DNA of 64,000 nucleotides from Paraburkholderia ginsengiterrae. GTDB taxonomy: Bacteria; Pseudomonadota; Gammaproteobacteria; Burkholderiales; Burkholderiaceae. Shown piece after piece: positions 26,935-35,413 of this stretch (position 1 is its first letter; every line of letters starts with the position of its first letter). The translations under genes were made by a program, and so were the position numbers. Where the stretch lies: contig NZ_LXKA01000109.1 in assembly GCF_001645125.1 (NCBI RefSeq), positions 1-64,000 on the forward strand. The letters are read 5' to 3'. The notes beneath the pieces are model-generated. The model saw only the letters and a program-made list of their open reading frames with translations. It was not told the origin of the DNA and ran no database searches.

Positions 26935-29900
26935 ATGACTCCTCTTTTATCGAAGCGGCTGCTGATCAACCTCGCGGTTGTCGCAGCGGCGGTCGGCGCG
27001 AACGCGTTCGTCGCCTACACGCAGATTTGCGGTCAACGCGACGCCGACGCGCGCATGCTGCGGTCGGCGAGCGTGCGCCAGAACCTCGACGCCTACCACG
27101 CGGCGCTCGGCGGCGGCCTTGCCGCGCTTGGCCGCTTCGAGGCGTCGGGCGAGTCCGCGCCGGCCAGCGCCGCCACCGCCATGAGCACAAGGCTGGTGGA
27201 CCTCGAGCGCGATCTGCGTGCCGAGCTTGCCGGCGAACCCGCCATGCTCGACGCGCTCGCCAGGGTGGCCGTCGACAGTCATGCGCTGCAACATGATATC
27301 GACGACGCGCTGGCGAGGAGCGCCCAGGCCGAGCCAAACGCCTCGCGGGCGTGGGCGGCCTCGGCCTATACCCATCTTGGGCTCGGCCTGAATCGTGTCG
27401 AAGCCGCGCTGGCCGCGCTGCGTGGCGAGGAGAACCGGGCCTTGCAGGTTTCGCTCGCGGCGTCCGCCAGCGAAACCCAGCGGGCAATGTTCCTGCTGAT
27501 CGTGACCATGCTGGCCGGCAGCGTGCTGCTGATCTTCACGTTCGGCGCGCGCGAAAACAGCGCACGCGAGAAGCTGCGCGTGGTGCGCGCGCTTGGCCGC
27601 AACGACGAGCGCTTTCGCGGCCTGTTCGACGATCATCCGGTGCCGATGTATATCTTCGAACATGAGACGCTGCGCTTTCTCGCCGTCAACGCCGCCGCGA
27701 TCAAGCAATACGGTTACACGGAGAGCGAATTTCTCGGCATGACGATCCGGGCGATCCGGCCGGGCAGCGAAGTCGCGCGTCTCGAATCGCATCTTCAGCG
27801 CAGCAGCGACGGGGCTTCGCGCGGCCGCATCATGGCAGGCATCTGGCATCACCGGCGCAAGGACGGTTCGACGATCAGCGCCGACATCTCGTACCACGCA
27901 CTGAACTTCATGGGCCGCCCGGCGTTCTTCGTGCTGGCCGACGACGTCACCGACCAGATCAACGCCGAAGCCGAAGCACAGCGCTCGAACCAGATGCTCG
28001 AAGCGGTGATCGACAACATTCCGCAGCGCATTTTCTGGAAGGACATGGAGTCGCGCTATCTCGGCTGCAACATGGCGTTCGCGCGCGATGCGGGGCTCGC
28101 GTATCCGGAGCAGGTGGTCGGCAAGAGCGATACCGACATGCCGTGGCGCGATTTTGCGAACCTGCTGAACGACCATGACCAAGAGGTGGTGAGCACCGGC
28201 GTGCCGAAGATGAACTTCGAAGTCGATCTGGTGATCGACGGCGTGCATCGCACCACCGTCACGAGCAAGCTGCCGTTTACCGATGGCGACGGCCGAGTGA
28301 TCGGCGTGCTCGGCTCTTACACGGATATCACCGAGCGCAAGCGTGCCGACCTGGCCTTGCGTCTGCAAAGCCGCGCGCTCGATGCGAGCGTCAACGCGAT
28401 TCTGATCACCGCGCCGTCGCCGTCCGGCAATCTGATCGAATACGTGAACCCCGCGTTCACACGCATTACCGGCTACGATGCGGCCGAAGTGATCGGCCAT
28501 GATTGCCGCGTGCTGCAGCGCGACGACCGCGATCAGGAAGGCGTCGCGCTGATCCGTCAGGCGCTGACGGCCAACCGCGAAGCCAGCGCGGTGGTGCGCA
28601 ACTACCGCAAGGACGGCGCGCTGTTCTGGAATCAGCTCTTCATCGCGCCGGTGCCGAATACCGAAGGTGTGACCACGCATCATATCGGCGTGATCAACGA
28701 CGTGACCGATCTGATCCGCTATCAGGAACAGCTTGAATACCAGGCCAACTACGACAGCCTGACGCGCCTGCCCAACCGCAATCTGCTGCGCGACCGTCTG
28801 CAGCATGCGCTGATCGTCGCGCAGCGGCATCACAAGGGCGTCGCGGTGGTGTTCATTGATCTGGACGGCTTCAAGAACGTCAACGACAGCCTCGGCCACA
28901 GTGTCGGCGACCGGCTGCTGAGCGTGGTCGCCGAGCGCCTCGCGCGCTGCACGCGCACGAGCGACACAGTGGCGCGCCACGGCGGCGACGAGTTCGTGAT
29001 CGTGATGACCGATACGGTCGACGAGCAGTCGCTGATCGCGTGGATGGAGCGCGTGCGCGCTTCGATTTCCGAGCCCGTGTGGCTCGACGGCAACGAGTTG
29101 TATGTGGGTTGCAGCATGGGCGCGAGCCTCTTTCCGCAAGACGGCGAGGACGCTGAAACGCTGATGAAAAAGGCCGACCTCGCGATGTACCGCGCGAAGG
29201 ACATGGGCCGCAACACATTCCAGTTCTATCAGCCGGAGATGAACGCGAGCGCGGGCGCGCGCCTGAATCTCGAACGGCGTTTGCGCCGTGCCTTGCGCGA
29301 CAACGAGTTCCTGTTGCATTACCAGCCGCAGGTCGACATCGGGACTGGGCAGATCGTCGGCACCGAGGCGCTGGTGCGCTGGCGCGATCCGGAGGTGGGT
29401 CTGATTGCGCCGTCGTCGTTCATTCCGGTCGCGGAAGAAAGCGGGCTGATCGGGCCGCTTTCCGAGTGGGTGCTGCGCGAGGCGTGCCGCCAGAACAAGG
29501 CCTGGCAGGATGAAGGCTTGCCGCCGGCGCGGGTGTCGGTGAATCTCTCGGCGCGGGTGTTCCAGCAGCGCGACATTGCCAAGCTGGTGATGCAGGTGCT
29601 GGCCGAGACCGGCCTCGAGCCGCAATATCTGGAGCTCGAGCTGACCGAAAGCACCATCATGCGCAACGCGGAAGAAGCGGTGTCGATGCTCAACGAACTG
29701 CACGCGCTCGGCATCGGCCTTGCCATCGACGACTTCGGCACCGGCTATTCGAGCCTCAGCTATCTGAAACGCTTCCCGGTGGACCGTCTGAAGATCGACC
29801 GCTCGTTTGTCTCCGACATCGGCGTGTCCGGCGACGACGAGACGATTACCTCGGCGATCATCGCGCTTGCGCATTCGCTGAAGTTGCAGGTAATCGCCGA

Positions 29901-30048
29901 AGGCGTGGAGACGTCCGCGCAACTCGACTTTCTGAAGGAGCGCGCGTGCGACGAGATGCAGGGTTTCTATTTCGCGAAGCCGCTCTCGACCGACGCGATC
30001 TCCGAGTTGATGCAGGGCGGCGTGGGGCGGGAACTGGCGACGGTCTGA
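26935..30048 (+). CDS. Membrane PAS-GGDEF-EAL cyclic-di-GMP signalling protein
   Basis: A 1037-residue sensor. TM1 lies at about 8-28 and TM2 at about 184-205 (FLLIVTMLAGSVLLIFTFG), flanking a periplasmic helical sensor region. Three PAS domains follow (about 225-340, 350-470, 475-600). The diguanylate cyclase motif GGDEF is intact at 683-687, and the phosphodiesterase motif E811-A-L is intact, with further EAL residues (ELTESTIM; DDFGTGYSSL; KIDRSF). Both activities are therefore possible, as is regulation of one by the other. It would raise or lower c-di-GMP in response to an unknown signal. No partner gene is adjacent. Confidence 0.94.
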   Translation: MTPLLSKRLLINLAVVAAAVGANAFVAYTQICGQRDADARMLRSASVRQNLDAYHAALGGGLAALGRFEASGESAPASAATAMSTRLVDLERDLRAELAGEPAMLDALARVAVDSHALQHDIDDALARSAQAEPNASRAWAASAYTHLGLGLNRVEAALAALRGEENRALQVSLAASASETQRAMFLLIVTMLAGSVLLIFTFGARENSAREKLRVVRALGRNDERFRGLFDDHPVPMYIFEHETLRFLAVNAAAIKQYGYTESEFLGMTIRAIRPGSEVARLESHLQRSSDGASRGRIMAGIWHHRRKDGSTISADISYHALNFMGRPAFFVLADDVTDQINAEAEAQRSNQMLEAVIDNIPQRIFWKDMESRYLGCNMAFARDAGLAYPEQVVGKSDTDMPWRDFANLLNDHDQEVVSTGVPKMNFEVDLVIDGVHRTTVTSKLPFTDGDGRVIGVLGSYTDITERKRADLALRLQSRALDASVNAILITAPSPSGNLIEYVNPAFTRITGYDAAEVIGHDCRVLQRDDRDQEGVALIRQALTANREASAVVRNYRKDGALFWNQLFIAPVPNTEGVTTHHIGVINDVTDLIRYQEQLEYQANYDSLTRLPNRNLLRDRLQHALIVAQRHHKGVAVVFIDLDGFKNVNDSLGHSVGDRLLSVVAERLARCTRTSDTVARHGGDEFVIVMTDTVDEQSLIAWMERVRASISEPVWLDGNELYVGCSMGASLFPQDGEDAETLMKKADLAMYRAKDMGRNTFQFYQPEMNASAGARLNLERRLRRALRDNEFLLHYQPQVDIGTGQIVGTEALVRWRDPEVGLIAPSSFIPVAEESGLIGPLSEWVLREACRQNKAWQDEGLPPARVSVNLSARVFQQRDIAKLVMQVLAETGLEPQYLELELTESTIMRNAEEAVSMLNELHALGIGLAIDDFGTGYSSLSYLKRFPVDRLKIDRSFVSDIGVSGDDETITSAIIALAHSLKLQVIAEGVETSAQLDFLKERACDEMQGFYFAKPLSTDAISELMQGGVGRELATV

Positions 30049-30067
30049 GCGGCCGCCGCCGGCACGT

Positions 30068-30682
30068 TTACTCCGCGGGTGTGCTCAGGAACACCGGCAG
30101 TTGTTCCGCCAGTTCGGAAAACGCCTGCAGGCGCGGATGCGCCGCCTTGCTGACAACCTCCGGCAACATCATCTGCGTGAAATGCCAGGCGATCGCCACG
30201 GTGACGTGCGAAGCGTCGAACTGATCGGCCTCTTTCGGCAACGCGGCCGTCGCGAGGTCGCGTTCGAGTTCGGCATAAGCCGCCAGCAACTGGGTGGTGA
30301 CCCGGTCCACCCACGGTTCGTGCTGCTTCTCCGCTGGCCGCAAATTGCGTTCGTAGACGATCTGCACGGATTTCTCGCACGCGGCGAGCGCGAGGCCGTT
30401 GAGGTGCGCGGTGCGCAGCGCGTCGTCGGGACGCGTCGGGAAAAGCCGTTGATCGGGCCCGGCGAGCGTGGCGAGGTACTGCAGAATCACCGAGGAGTCC
30501 ATGACCCGTTGGCCATTGTCGGCGATCAACGTCGGCGCCTTGACGACCGGGTTGATCTTCGCGAACTGGTCATAGGTGCTGAACACCGAGATCGACTCGT
30601 GCTCGAAGTCGAACTTCAGCAATTTGAGGCAGATAGCGACTCGTCGCACGTAGGGCGAATCCAGCATTCCGATCAGTTTCAT
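30068..30682 (-). CDS. Glutathione S-transferase family protein
   Basis: A 204-residue GST-like protein. The N-terminal thioredoxin fold begins MKLIGMLDSPYVRRVAICLK, with S9 at the usual catalytic Ser position and NGQRVMDSSVILQYL forming the glutathione-binding turn. The C-terminal part is helical. Substrate is unknown. It is close to a thioesterase gene on the same strand (77 bp upstream). Confidence 0.9.
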   Translation of the reverse strand: MKLIGMLDSPYVRRVAICLKLLKFDFEHESISVFSTYDQFAKINPVVKAPTLIADNGQRVMDSSVILQYLATLAGPDQRLFPTRPDDALRTAHLNGLALAACEKSVQIVYERNLRPAEKQHEPWVDRVTTQLLAAYAELERDLATAALPKEADQFDASHVTVAIAWHFTQMMLPEVVSKAAHPRLQAFSELAEQLPVFLSTPAE

Positions 30683-30759
30683 CTGTTTCCCGTTAGAACA
30701 TGGATCATGGCGCGCCCGAGTCCGCCTGGGCGCCTCGTCATCTGCTTACCGCAAGCCGC

Positions 30760-31155
30760 TCAGTCCAGCACGGGCAGCGCGCGCGGGCGCCGGTCGCTGT
30801 CGGTGGCGACGTAGGTCAAGGTGGCCTCGGTGACCTTCACGAGATCTTCGGTCAGGCTCATGCGCTGCGCGTAGACCTCGACTGAAACGGTGACCGACGT
30901 ATTGCCCGTCTTGACGATATCCGCATAGAAGCTCAGCAGATCGCCGACGAACACCGGCTGCTTGAACACGAACGAGTTGACCGCGATGGTCGCCACCCGC
31001 CCGTTGGCGCGGCGGCTCGCCGGAATCGAGCCGGCAATGTCCACCTGCGCCATGATCCAGCCGCCGAACACGTCGCCGTGGACATTCGCGTCCGATGGCT
31101 GCGGCACGACCCTCAGCGCACAGTGCTTTTGCGGAAGTTGAAGAATATTGGTCAT
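30760..31155 (-). CDS. Acyl-CoA thioesterase (hotdog fold)
   Basis: A 131-residue hotdog-fold thioesterase of the YciA/ACOT family: DANVHGDVFGGWIMAQVDIAG is the conserved active-site stretch with the catalytic Asp (shown here with its neighbours), and VATIAVNSFVFKQPVFVGDLL follows. It hydrolyses acyl-CoA to free acid and CoA. I set the start at 31155 (MTNILQLPQK), where the family begins; the longer frame upstream is not conserved. It is divergent from the ABC exporter gene. Confidence 0.9.
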   Translation of the reverse strand: MTNILQLPQKHCALRVVPQPSDANVHGDVFGGWIMAQVDIAGSIPASRRANGRVATIAVNSFVFKQPVFVGDLLSFYADIVKTGNTSVTVSVEVYAQRMSLTEDLVKVTEATLTYVATDSDRRPRALPVLD

Positions 31156-31424
31156 TGGAGGCACTCTTGACAGACGTAGGGGCTCGACCGGCAGGCGGGG
31201 TGTTTCGCGACTACGCGCTGCTCGCGGCGCGGCAAGCCATAAAAAGTCACGAATGGTCACGAACAGCGGCGCCAGCCGGCTTCTGCGACAATAGAACGAT
31301 CAGGAATTGTACGGGAAAGCGCCCAGCCGGGTCGCGCGATAACACATGGTGTGCCGGGCCGGCATGCCACGCTCGCCGCGCCGCTGCGAACTCCGTCGCT
31401 TCCATTTTCTCCCTAGCCGACCCC

Positions 31425-33311
31425 ATGCGCCGCACGCCCGCCTCCGAACCCTCGCCGATTTCCACCCTGCCGCGCAACGACTGGCAGACGATCCTGTCGC
31501 TGTTGCCCTACCTTGCCACGTACAAATGGCGCGTTGCCTTCGCGTTGAGCTGCCTGATCGGCGCGAAGGTCGCCAATCTCGGCGTACCGATCGTGATGAA
31601 GCGGATCGTCGACAGTCTCGCCTCGGTGCAGCATCTCACCGCGCTCGGCCGTGCCCACGACTCGCCGGCTATCGTGCTGCTGGGCGGCATCGGTTTGCTG
31701 GTGGTCGCGTATGCGGTGGTGCGGCTCTCCACCTCGCTCTTTACCGAGCTACGCGAAATCCTGTTTTCGAAGGTGACCGAAAGCGCGGTGCGGCAACTGG
31801 CGCTGAAGGTGTTCCGCCATCTGCATGGGCTGTCGCTGCGTTTTCACCTCGACCGGCAGACAGGCGGCATGTCGCGCGATATCGAACGCGGCACGCGCGG
31901 CATCACGCAACTGATCTCCTACTCGCTCTACAGCATCTTGCCGACGCTGGTCGAAGTCGGACTCGTGCTCGGTTTTTTCGTCGTCAAATATGAGGCGTAC
32001 TACGCGGTCGTCACGTTTATCGCGCTCGCCGTGTACATCGTCTTCACGGTGAAGGTGACGGAGTGGCGCACGCATTTTCGCCGCACCATGAACGATCTCG
32101 ATTCGAAGGCGAATTCGCGCGCGATCGATTCGTTGCTCAACTACGAGACCGTCAAATATTTCGGCAACGAAGAATGGGAAGCGCGCCGCTACGACGAAAA
32201 CCTCAAGCGCTATCGCACGGCGGCGATCAAATCGCAGCGCTCGCTGTCGGCGCTGAACTTCGGCCAGCAGGCGATCATCGGCACGGGGCTCGTGTTCATC
32301 CTGTGGCGGGCGACCCAGGGCGTAATGGCGGGGCGCCTGACGCTCGGTGACCTGGTGCTGATCAACACCTTCATGCTGCAGCTTTACATTCCGCTGAATT
32401 TTCTCGGCGTGGTGTATCGGGAGTTGAAGCAAAGCCTCACCGACATGGACCGCATGTTCACGCTGCTCGGCGCCGCGCAGGAAGTGCCCGATCTGCCGAA
32501 TGCACCGGCGTTGCAGGTGAAGGGCGCGCAGGTGCGCTTCGAGCAGGTGAACTTCGCGTATGAGCCGGCGCGCCAGATTCTGCACGACGTGAGCTTCACG
32601 ATTCCGGCGGGCACCACGACGGCGGTGGTCGGCCACAGTGGCTCGGGCAAGTCGACGCTCGCCCGGCTGATGTTCCGCTTCTACGATCTCGATCGCGCCA
32701 CGGGCGGCGCGATTACCGTCGACGGGCAGGATATTCGCGACGTCACACAGGATTCGCTGCGGGCGTCGATTGGCATCGTGCCGCAGGACACGGTGCTGTT
32801 CAACGATTCGATCTACTACAACATCGCCTACGGCCAGCCCTCGGCGACACGCGACGAAGTGATCGCGGCGGCGCGCGCGGCGCATATTCACGATTTCATC
32901 GAAGGGCTGCCCAAGGGCTATGAGACGCCGGTGGGCGAGCGTGGTCTGAAATTGTCCGGCGGCGAAAAGCAACGCGTGGCGATTGCGCGGACCATACTCA
33001 AGAACCCGCCGATCCTGTTGTTCGACGAAGCCACCTCTGCGCTCGATTCGCGTTCGGAGCGTGCCATCCAGCATGAGCTCGATCAGATTGCCCGCGAGCG
33101 CACCACGCTGATCATCGCGCACCGCCTTTCCACGGTGGTGCACGCGCAGCAGATCATCGTGATGGACAAGGGGCGCATTGTCGAGCGCGGCACGCATGCG
33201 GAACTGCTGCAAGCGAACGGACTGTTTGCGCAGATGTGGGCGTTGCAGCAGCGCGCGGCCGAAGCGCCGGAGTCGCCGGAAGCGGTCGGCGCGGGCGAGG
33301 GTGGCAAATGA
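31425..33311 (+). CDS. Atm1/HMT-type ABC half-transporter (permease fused to ATPase)
   Basis: A 628-residue exporter half-transporter. Six membrane helices occupy about 30-340 and the ATPase domain about 365-600. Walker A is GHSGSGKST, the signature is LSGGEKQRVAIAR, Walker B is ILLFDEATSALD, and the H-loop is IIAHRLST. The membrane domain (TRGITQLISYSLYSILPTLVE; NYETVKYFGNEEWEARRYDE in pieces) matches bacterial Atm1 relatives, which export glutathione conjugates and heavy-metal complexes. The start at 31425 is the first good ATG. The stop codon lies in a short tandem repeat. Confidence 0.92.
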   Translation: MRRTPASEPSPISTLPRNDWQTILSLLPYLATYKWRVAFALSCLIGAKVANLGVPIVMKRIVDSLASVQHLTALGRAHDSPAIVLLGGIGLLVVAYAVVRLSTSLFTELREILFSKVTESAVRQLALKVFRHLHGLSLRFHLDRQTGGMSRDIERGTRGITQLISYSLYSILPTLVEVGLVLGFFVVKYEAYYAVVTFIALAVYIVFTVKVTEWRTHFRRTMNDLDSKANSRAIDSLLNYETVKYFGNEEWEARRYDENLKRYRTAAIKSQRSLSALNFGQQAIIGTGLVFILWRATQGVMAGRLTLGDLVLINTFMLQLYIPLNFLGVVYRELKQSLTDMDRMFTLLGAAQEVPDLPNAPALQVKGAQVRFEQVNFAYEPARQILHDVSFTIPAGTTTAVVGHSGSGKSTLARLMFRFYDLDRATGGAITVDGQDIRDVTQDSLRASIGIVPQDTVLFNDSIYYNIAYGQPSATRDEVIAAARAAHIHDFIEGLPKGYETPVGERGLKLSGGEKQRVAIARTILKNPPILLFDEATSALDSRSERAIQHELDQIARERTTLIIAHRLSTVVHAQQIIVMDKGRIVERGTHAELLQANGLFAQMWALQQRAAEAPESPEAVGAGEGGK

Positions 33312-33335
33312 GAGGCAATTGAGAGGCAACTGAGC
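33303..33335. repeat. 11-bp tandem repeat at the ABC transporter stop codon
   Basis: Three 11-bp units, GGCAAATGAGA, GGCAATTGAGA and GGCAACTGAGC, each contain TGA; the first TGA is the real stop. A hairpin with arms GGGCGGC (33343-33349) and GCCGCCC (33363-33369) follows between the convergent genes. Confidence 0.85.
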
Positions 33336-33388
33336 GAGTGGCGGGCGGCTTTGCCAAAGGGCGCCGCCCAAATGCATCTTGCCCGCTC

Positions 33389-34102
33389 TCAGCCTTCCCT
33401 CAAGTGCCGATCTAGCGCGCTCAACTGTGCAGGCGTGCCGACGTTTTCCCACCAGCCCTCGTACAATTCGCCGCTGGCGAGACCGCGTGTGATCGTGTCG
33501 CGGTAGTAAGGCGTGAGCGCGCGCCGCGTGCCGCGCGGCAGATCGCGGAACATGCGGGTGTCGTAGAGGCCGATGTTGCCGAAGGTGAAGCGCGGCTCGC
33601 CGTCGAGCGACAGCGCGTTGTCCACCAGGCCGAAGTCGCCGGCCGGATGAAACGCCGGGTTCGGCACCATCACCAGATGCATGCCCGGCTCGGGCAAGGC
33701 CGCGAGTTTCTCAGCGCGAGCATTCAAGGCGGCGTAATCGAACTCGGCATAGACATCGCCGCTGACCGCGACGAACACCTCGCTCGCGCCGTTGTCTTCC
33801 AGCAGCGGCAACGCCTGCACGATGCCGCCGGCCGTTTCCAATGCTTCGTTTTCAGCCGAGTAGCGCAACTCGACCTGCCAGCTCGAACCGTCGCCGAGCG
33901 TGGCTTCGATCTGCTCGCCGAGCCAGGCGTGGTTGATCACGATGGTCCGGAAGCCCGCCTGCGCGAGCCGCTCGATCTGCCAGACGATGAGCGGCTTGCC
34001 GCCCACTTCGAGCAAAGGCTTGGGGCACGTGTCGGTCAGCGGACGCATGCGCTCGCCGCGGCCCGCGGCGAAAATCATCGCTTTCTTCAGGGGCATCGTC
34101 AT
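33389..34102 (-). CDS. murU: N-acetylmuramate alpha-1-phosphate uridylyltransferase
   Basis: A 237-residue nucleotidyltransferase. The N-terminal AMIFAAGRGERMRPLTD is the nucleotide-binding signature, with TCPKPLLEVGGKPLI after it. MurU makes UDP-MurNAc from MurNAc-1-phosphate in the peptidoglycan recycling route that gives fosfomycin resistance in Pseudomonas. The gene starts 3 bp after the amgK stop on the same strand, which strongly supports the paired function. Confidence 0.93.
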   Translation of the reverse strand: MTMPLKKAMIFAAGRGERMRPLTDTCPKPLLEVGGKPLIVWQIERLAQAGFRTIVINHAWLGEQIEATLGDGSSWQVELRYSAENEALETAGGIVQALPLLEDNGASEVFVAVSGDVYAEFDYAALNARAEKLAALPEPGMHLVMVPNPAFHPAGDFGLVDNALSLDGEPRFTFGNIGLYDTRMFRDLPRGTRRALTPYYRDTITRGLASGELYEGWWENVGTPAQLSALDRHLREG

Positions 34103-34105
34103 GGG

Positions 34106-35191
34106 TCAGAAGGTGTAGCCGACTTCGTTCGCGCGGCCTTCGAGATCGTCGAGCAGTTTCGCGAACGGACGCAGCGGCGCGTAGCGTTCGGCGACCTTGC
34201 GCGCATAGCCGGTGAAGCGCGGCAGATCCTTCATGTAATGCGGCTTGTTATCGCGGTAGTTGATCCGGCAGAACAGCCCCAGCACCTTGATGTGCCGTTG
34301 CAGGCCCATCCACTCGATCTGGCGGTAGAACTCGCCGAAATCGGGATCGACCGGCAGGCCGGCTTTTTTCGCCCGTTCCCAGTAGTACACGAAGCAATCC
34401 AGTTCGAATTCCTCGTCCCAGCTCAGGAACGCGTCGCGCAGCAGCGAGGCGACGTCGTAGGTGATCGGGCCGTAGACGGCGTCCTGGAAGTCCAGCACAC
34501 CAGGATTGACCGGATTCGGCTCGCCGGAGAGCATCAGATTGCGCGGCATGAAATCACGCAGCATGAATACCTGCGGCTGAGCGCGGGCGCTGGCGATCAG
34601 CAGCGCGAAGGTGCGGTCCAGCACGCCACGGGTGGTTTCGTCGACCTCGCGGCCCAGATGCCGACCCAGATACCACTCCGGCATCAACTCCATCTCGCGG
34701 CGCAGGAAGGCCTCGTCGAACGGCGGCAGCACGTCCTCGCGCGACGTGGCCTGCCAGCGGATCAGCGCGTCGAGCGCGTCGCGCATCAGCGTGCGGGCGC
34801 GGCGCGGGCCGTCCTCGCTCTGGCCTTGCGCTTCGGTCAGCGCGCCGAGGTAGGAGGCGGTGCCCAGATCGGTGACGAGCATCAGCCCGGCGTCGAAATC
34901 GACCTCCAGCACGCGCGGCACATGCACGCCGGCGGCGTCGAGCAACTGGGCGACCTGCACAAATTCGCGGCACTTTTCGGGCGGCGGGGCGTCGACGGCG
35001 ATCAGCGTGCCGGTGCTTTCGCCTTCCCCCGCCTTACCGGCGAGCCGGAAATAGCGCCGGAAACTGGCGTCGGACGAGGCCGGAACAAGGGTGTCGAGCT
35101 CGAGCGCATGGCGCGCCGCATGGCCTTTCAGCCAGGTTTTGAGCAGTTCGAGACGGGTATCGGTAGAGTCTTGGGAAGAGGGCAGGGTCAT
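34106..35191 (-). CDS. amgK: N-acetylmuramate/N-acetylglucosamine kinase
   Basis: A 361-residue aminoglycoside-phosphotransferase-fold kinase. The catalytic region includes FMLRDFMPRNLML (a Brenner-type loop) and GVLDFQDAVYGPITYD with the metal-binding DFQD. AmgK phosphorylates MurNAc and GlcNAc at C1 for cell-wall recycling, and MurU uses the product. I chose the ATG at 35191; a TTG at 35206 is possible. The pair is divergent from lptD, as in other Burkholderiales and Pseudomonas. Confidence 0.92.
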   Translation of the reverse strand: MTLPSSQDSTDTRLELLKTWLKGHAARHALELDTLVPASSDASFRRYFRLAGKAGEGESTGTLIAVDAPPPEKCREFVQVAQLLDAAGVHVPRVLEVDFDAGLMLVTDLGTASYLGALTEAQGQSEDGPRRARTLMRDALDALIRWQATSREDVLPPFDEAFLRREMELMPEWYLGRHLGREVDETTRGVLDRTFALLIASARAQPQVFMLRDFMPRNLMLSGEPNPVNPGVLDFQDAVYGPITYDVASLLRDAFLSWDEEFELDCFVYYWERAKKAGLPVDPDFGEFYRQIEWMGLQRHIKVLGLFCRINYRDNKPHYMKDLPRFTGYARKVAERYAPLRPFAKLLDDLEGRANEVGYTF

Positions 35192-35230
35192 GAAAACCGG
35201 CAGCAAATTCTTGGGGGCAACGTCTTGCCA

Positions 35231-35236
35231 TATAAT
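35231..35236 (+). promoter_or_regulatory. -10 box in the amgK-lptD divergent region
   Basis: TATAAT fully matches the sigma-70 -10. A weak TTGGGG lies upstream with short spacing. It may drive lptD; the same spot read leftward (TATTATAT) may serve amgK. A TTGACG at 35251-35256 is a second possible rightward -35. Confidence 0.4.
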
Positions 35237-35413
35237 ACCCCACGACTTTTTTGACGCGACTCACGCCAGCTTTTGCGTATTCCGCTTTACCGCCCGCCTC
35301 ATCGTTCGGCAGATTGTCAATATTGATGTACAGCCGACTGTCACGGTCGGGGTGTGCAGGCGGCGGATCGTGACTGCAGAAGCTGACGGACGGGCCGATT
35401 CGCCAAACGATAC

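Noticed and set aside
26947-29922. 991-codon minus-strand frame opposite the GGDEF/EAL gene
   Set aside because: Antisense shadow with the same codon bias artefact; the plus strand carries intact PAS, GGDEF and EAL motifs.
33343-33369. Hairpin between the ABC transporter and murU as a bidirectional terminator
   Set aside because: Arms are only 7 bp with a 13-nt loop and no T-run on either side, so it is noted but not called a terminator.
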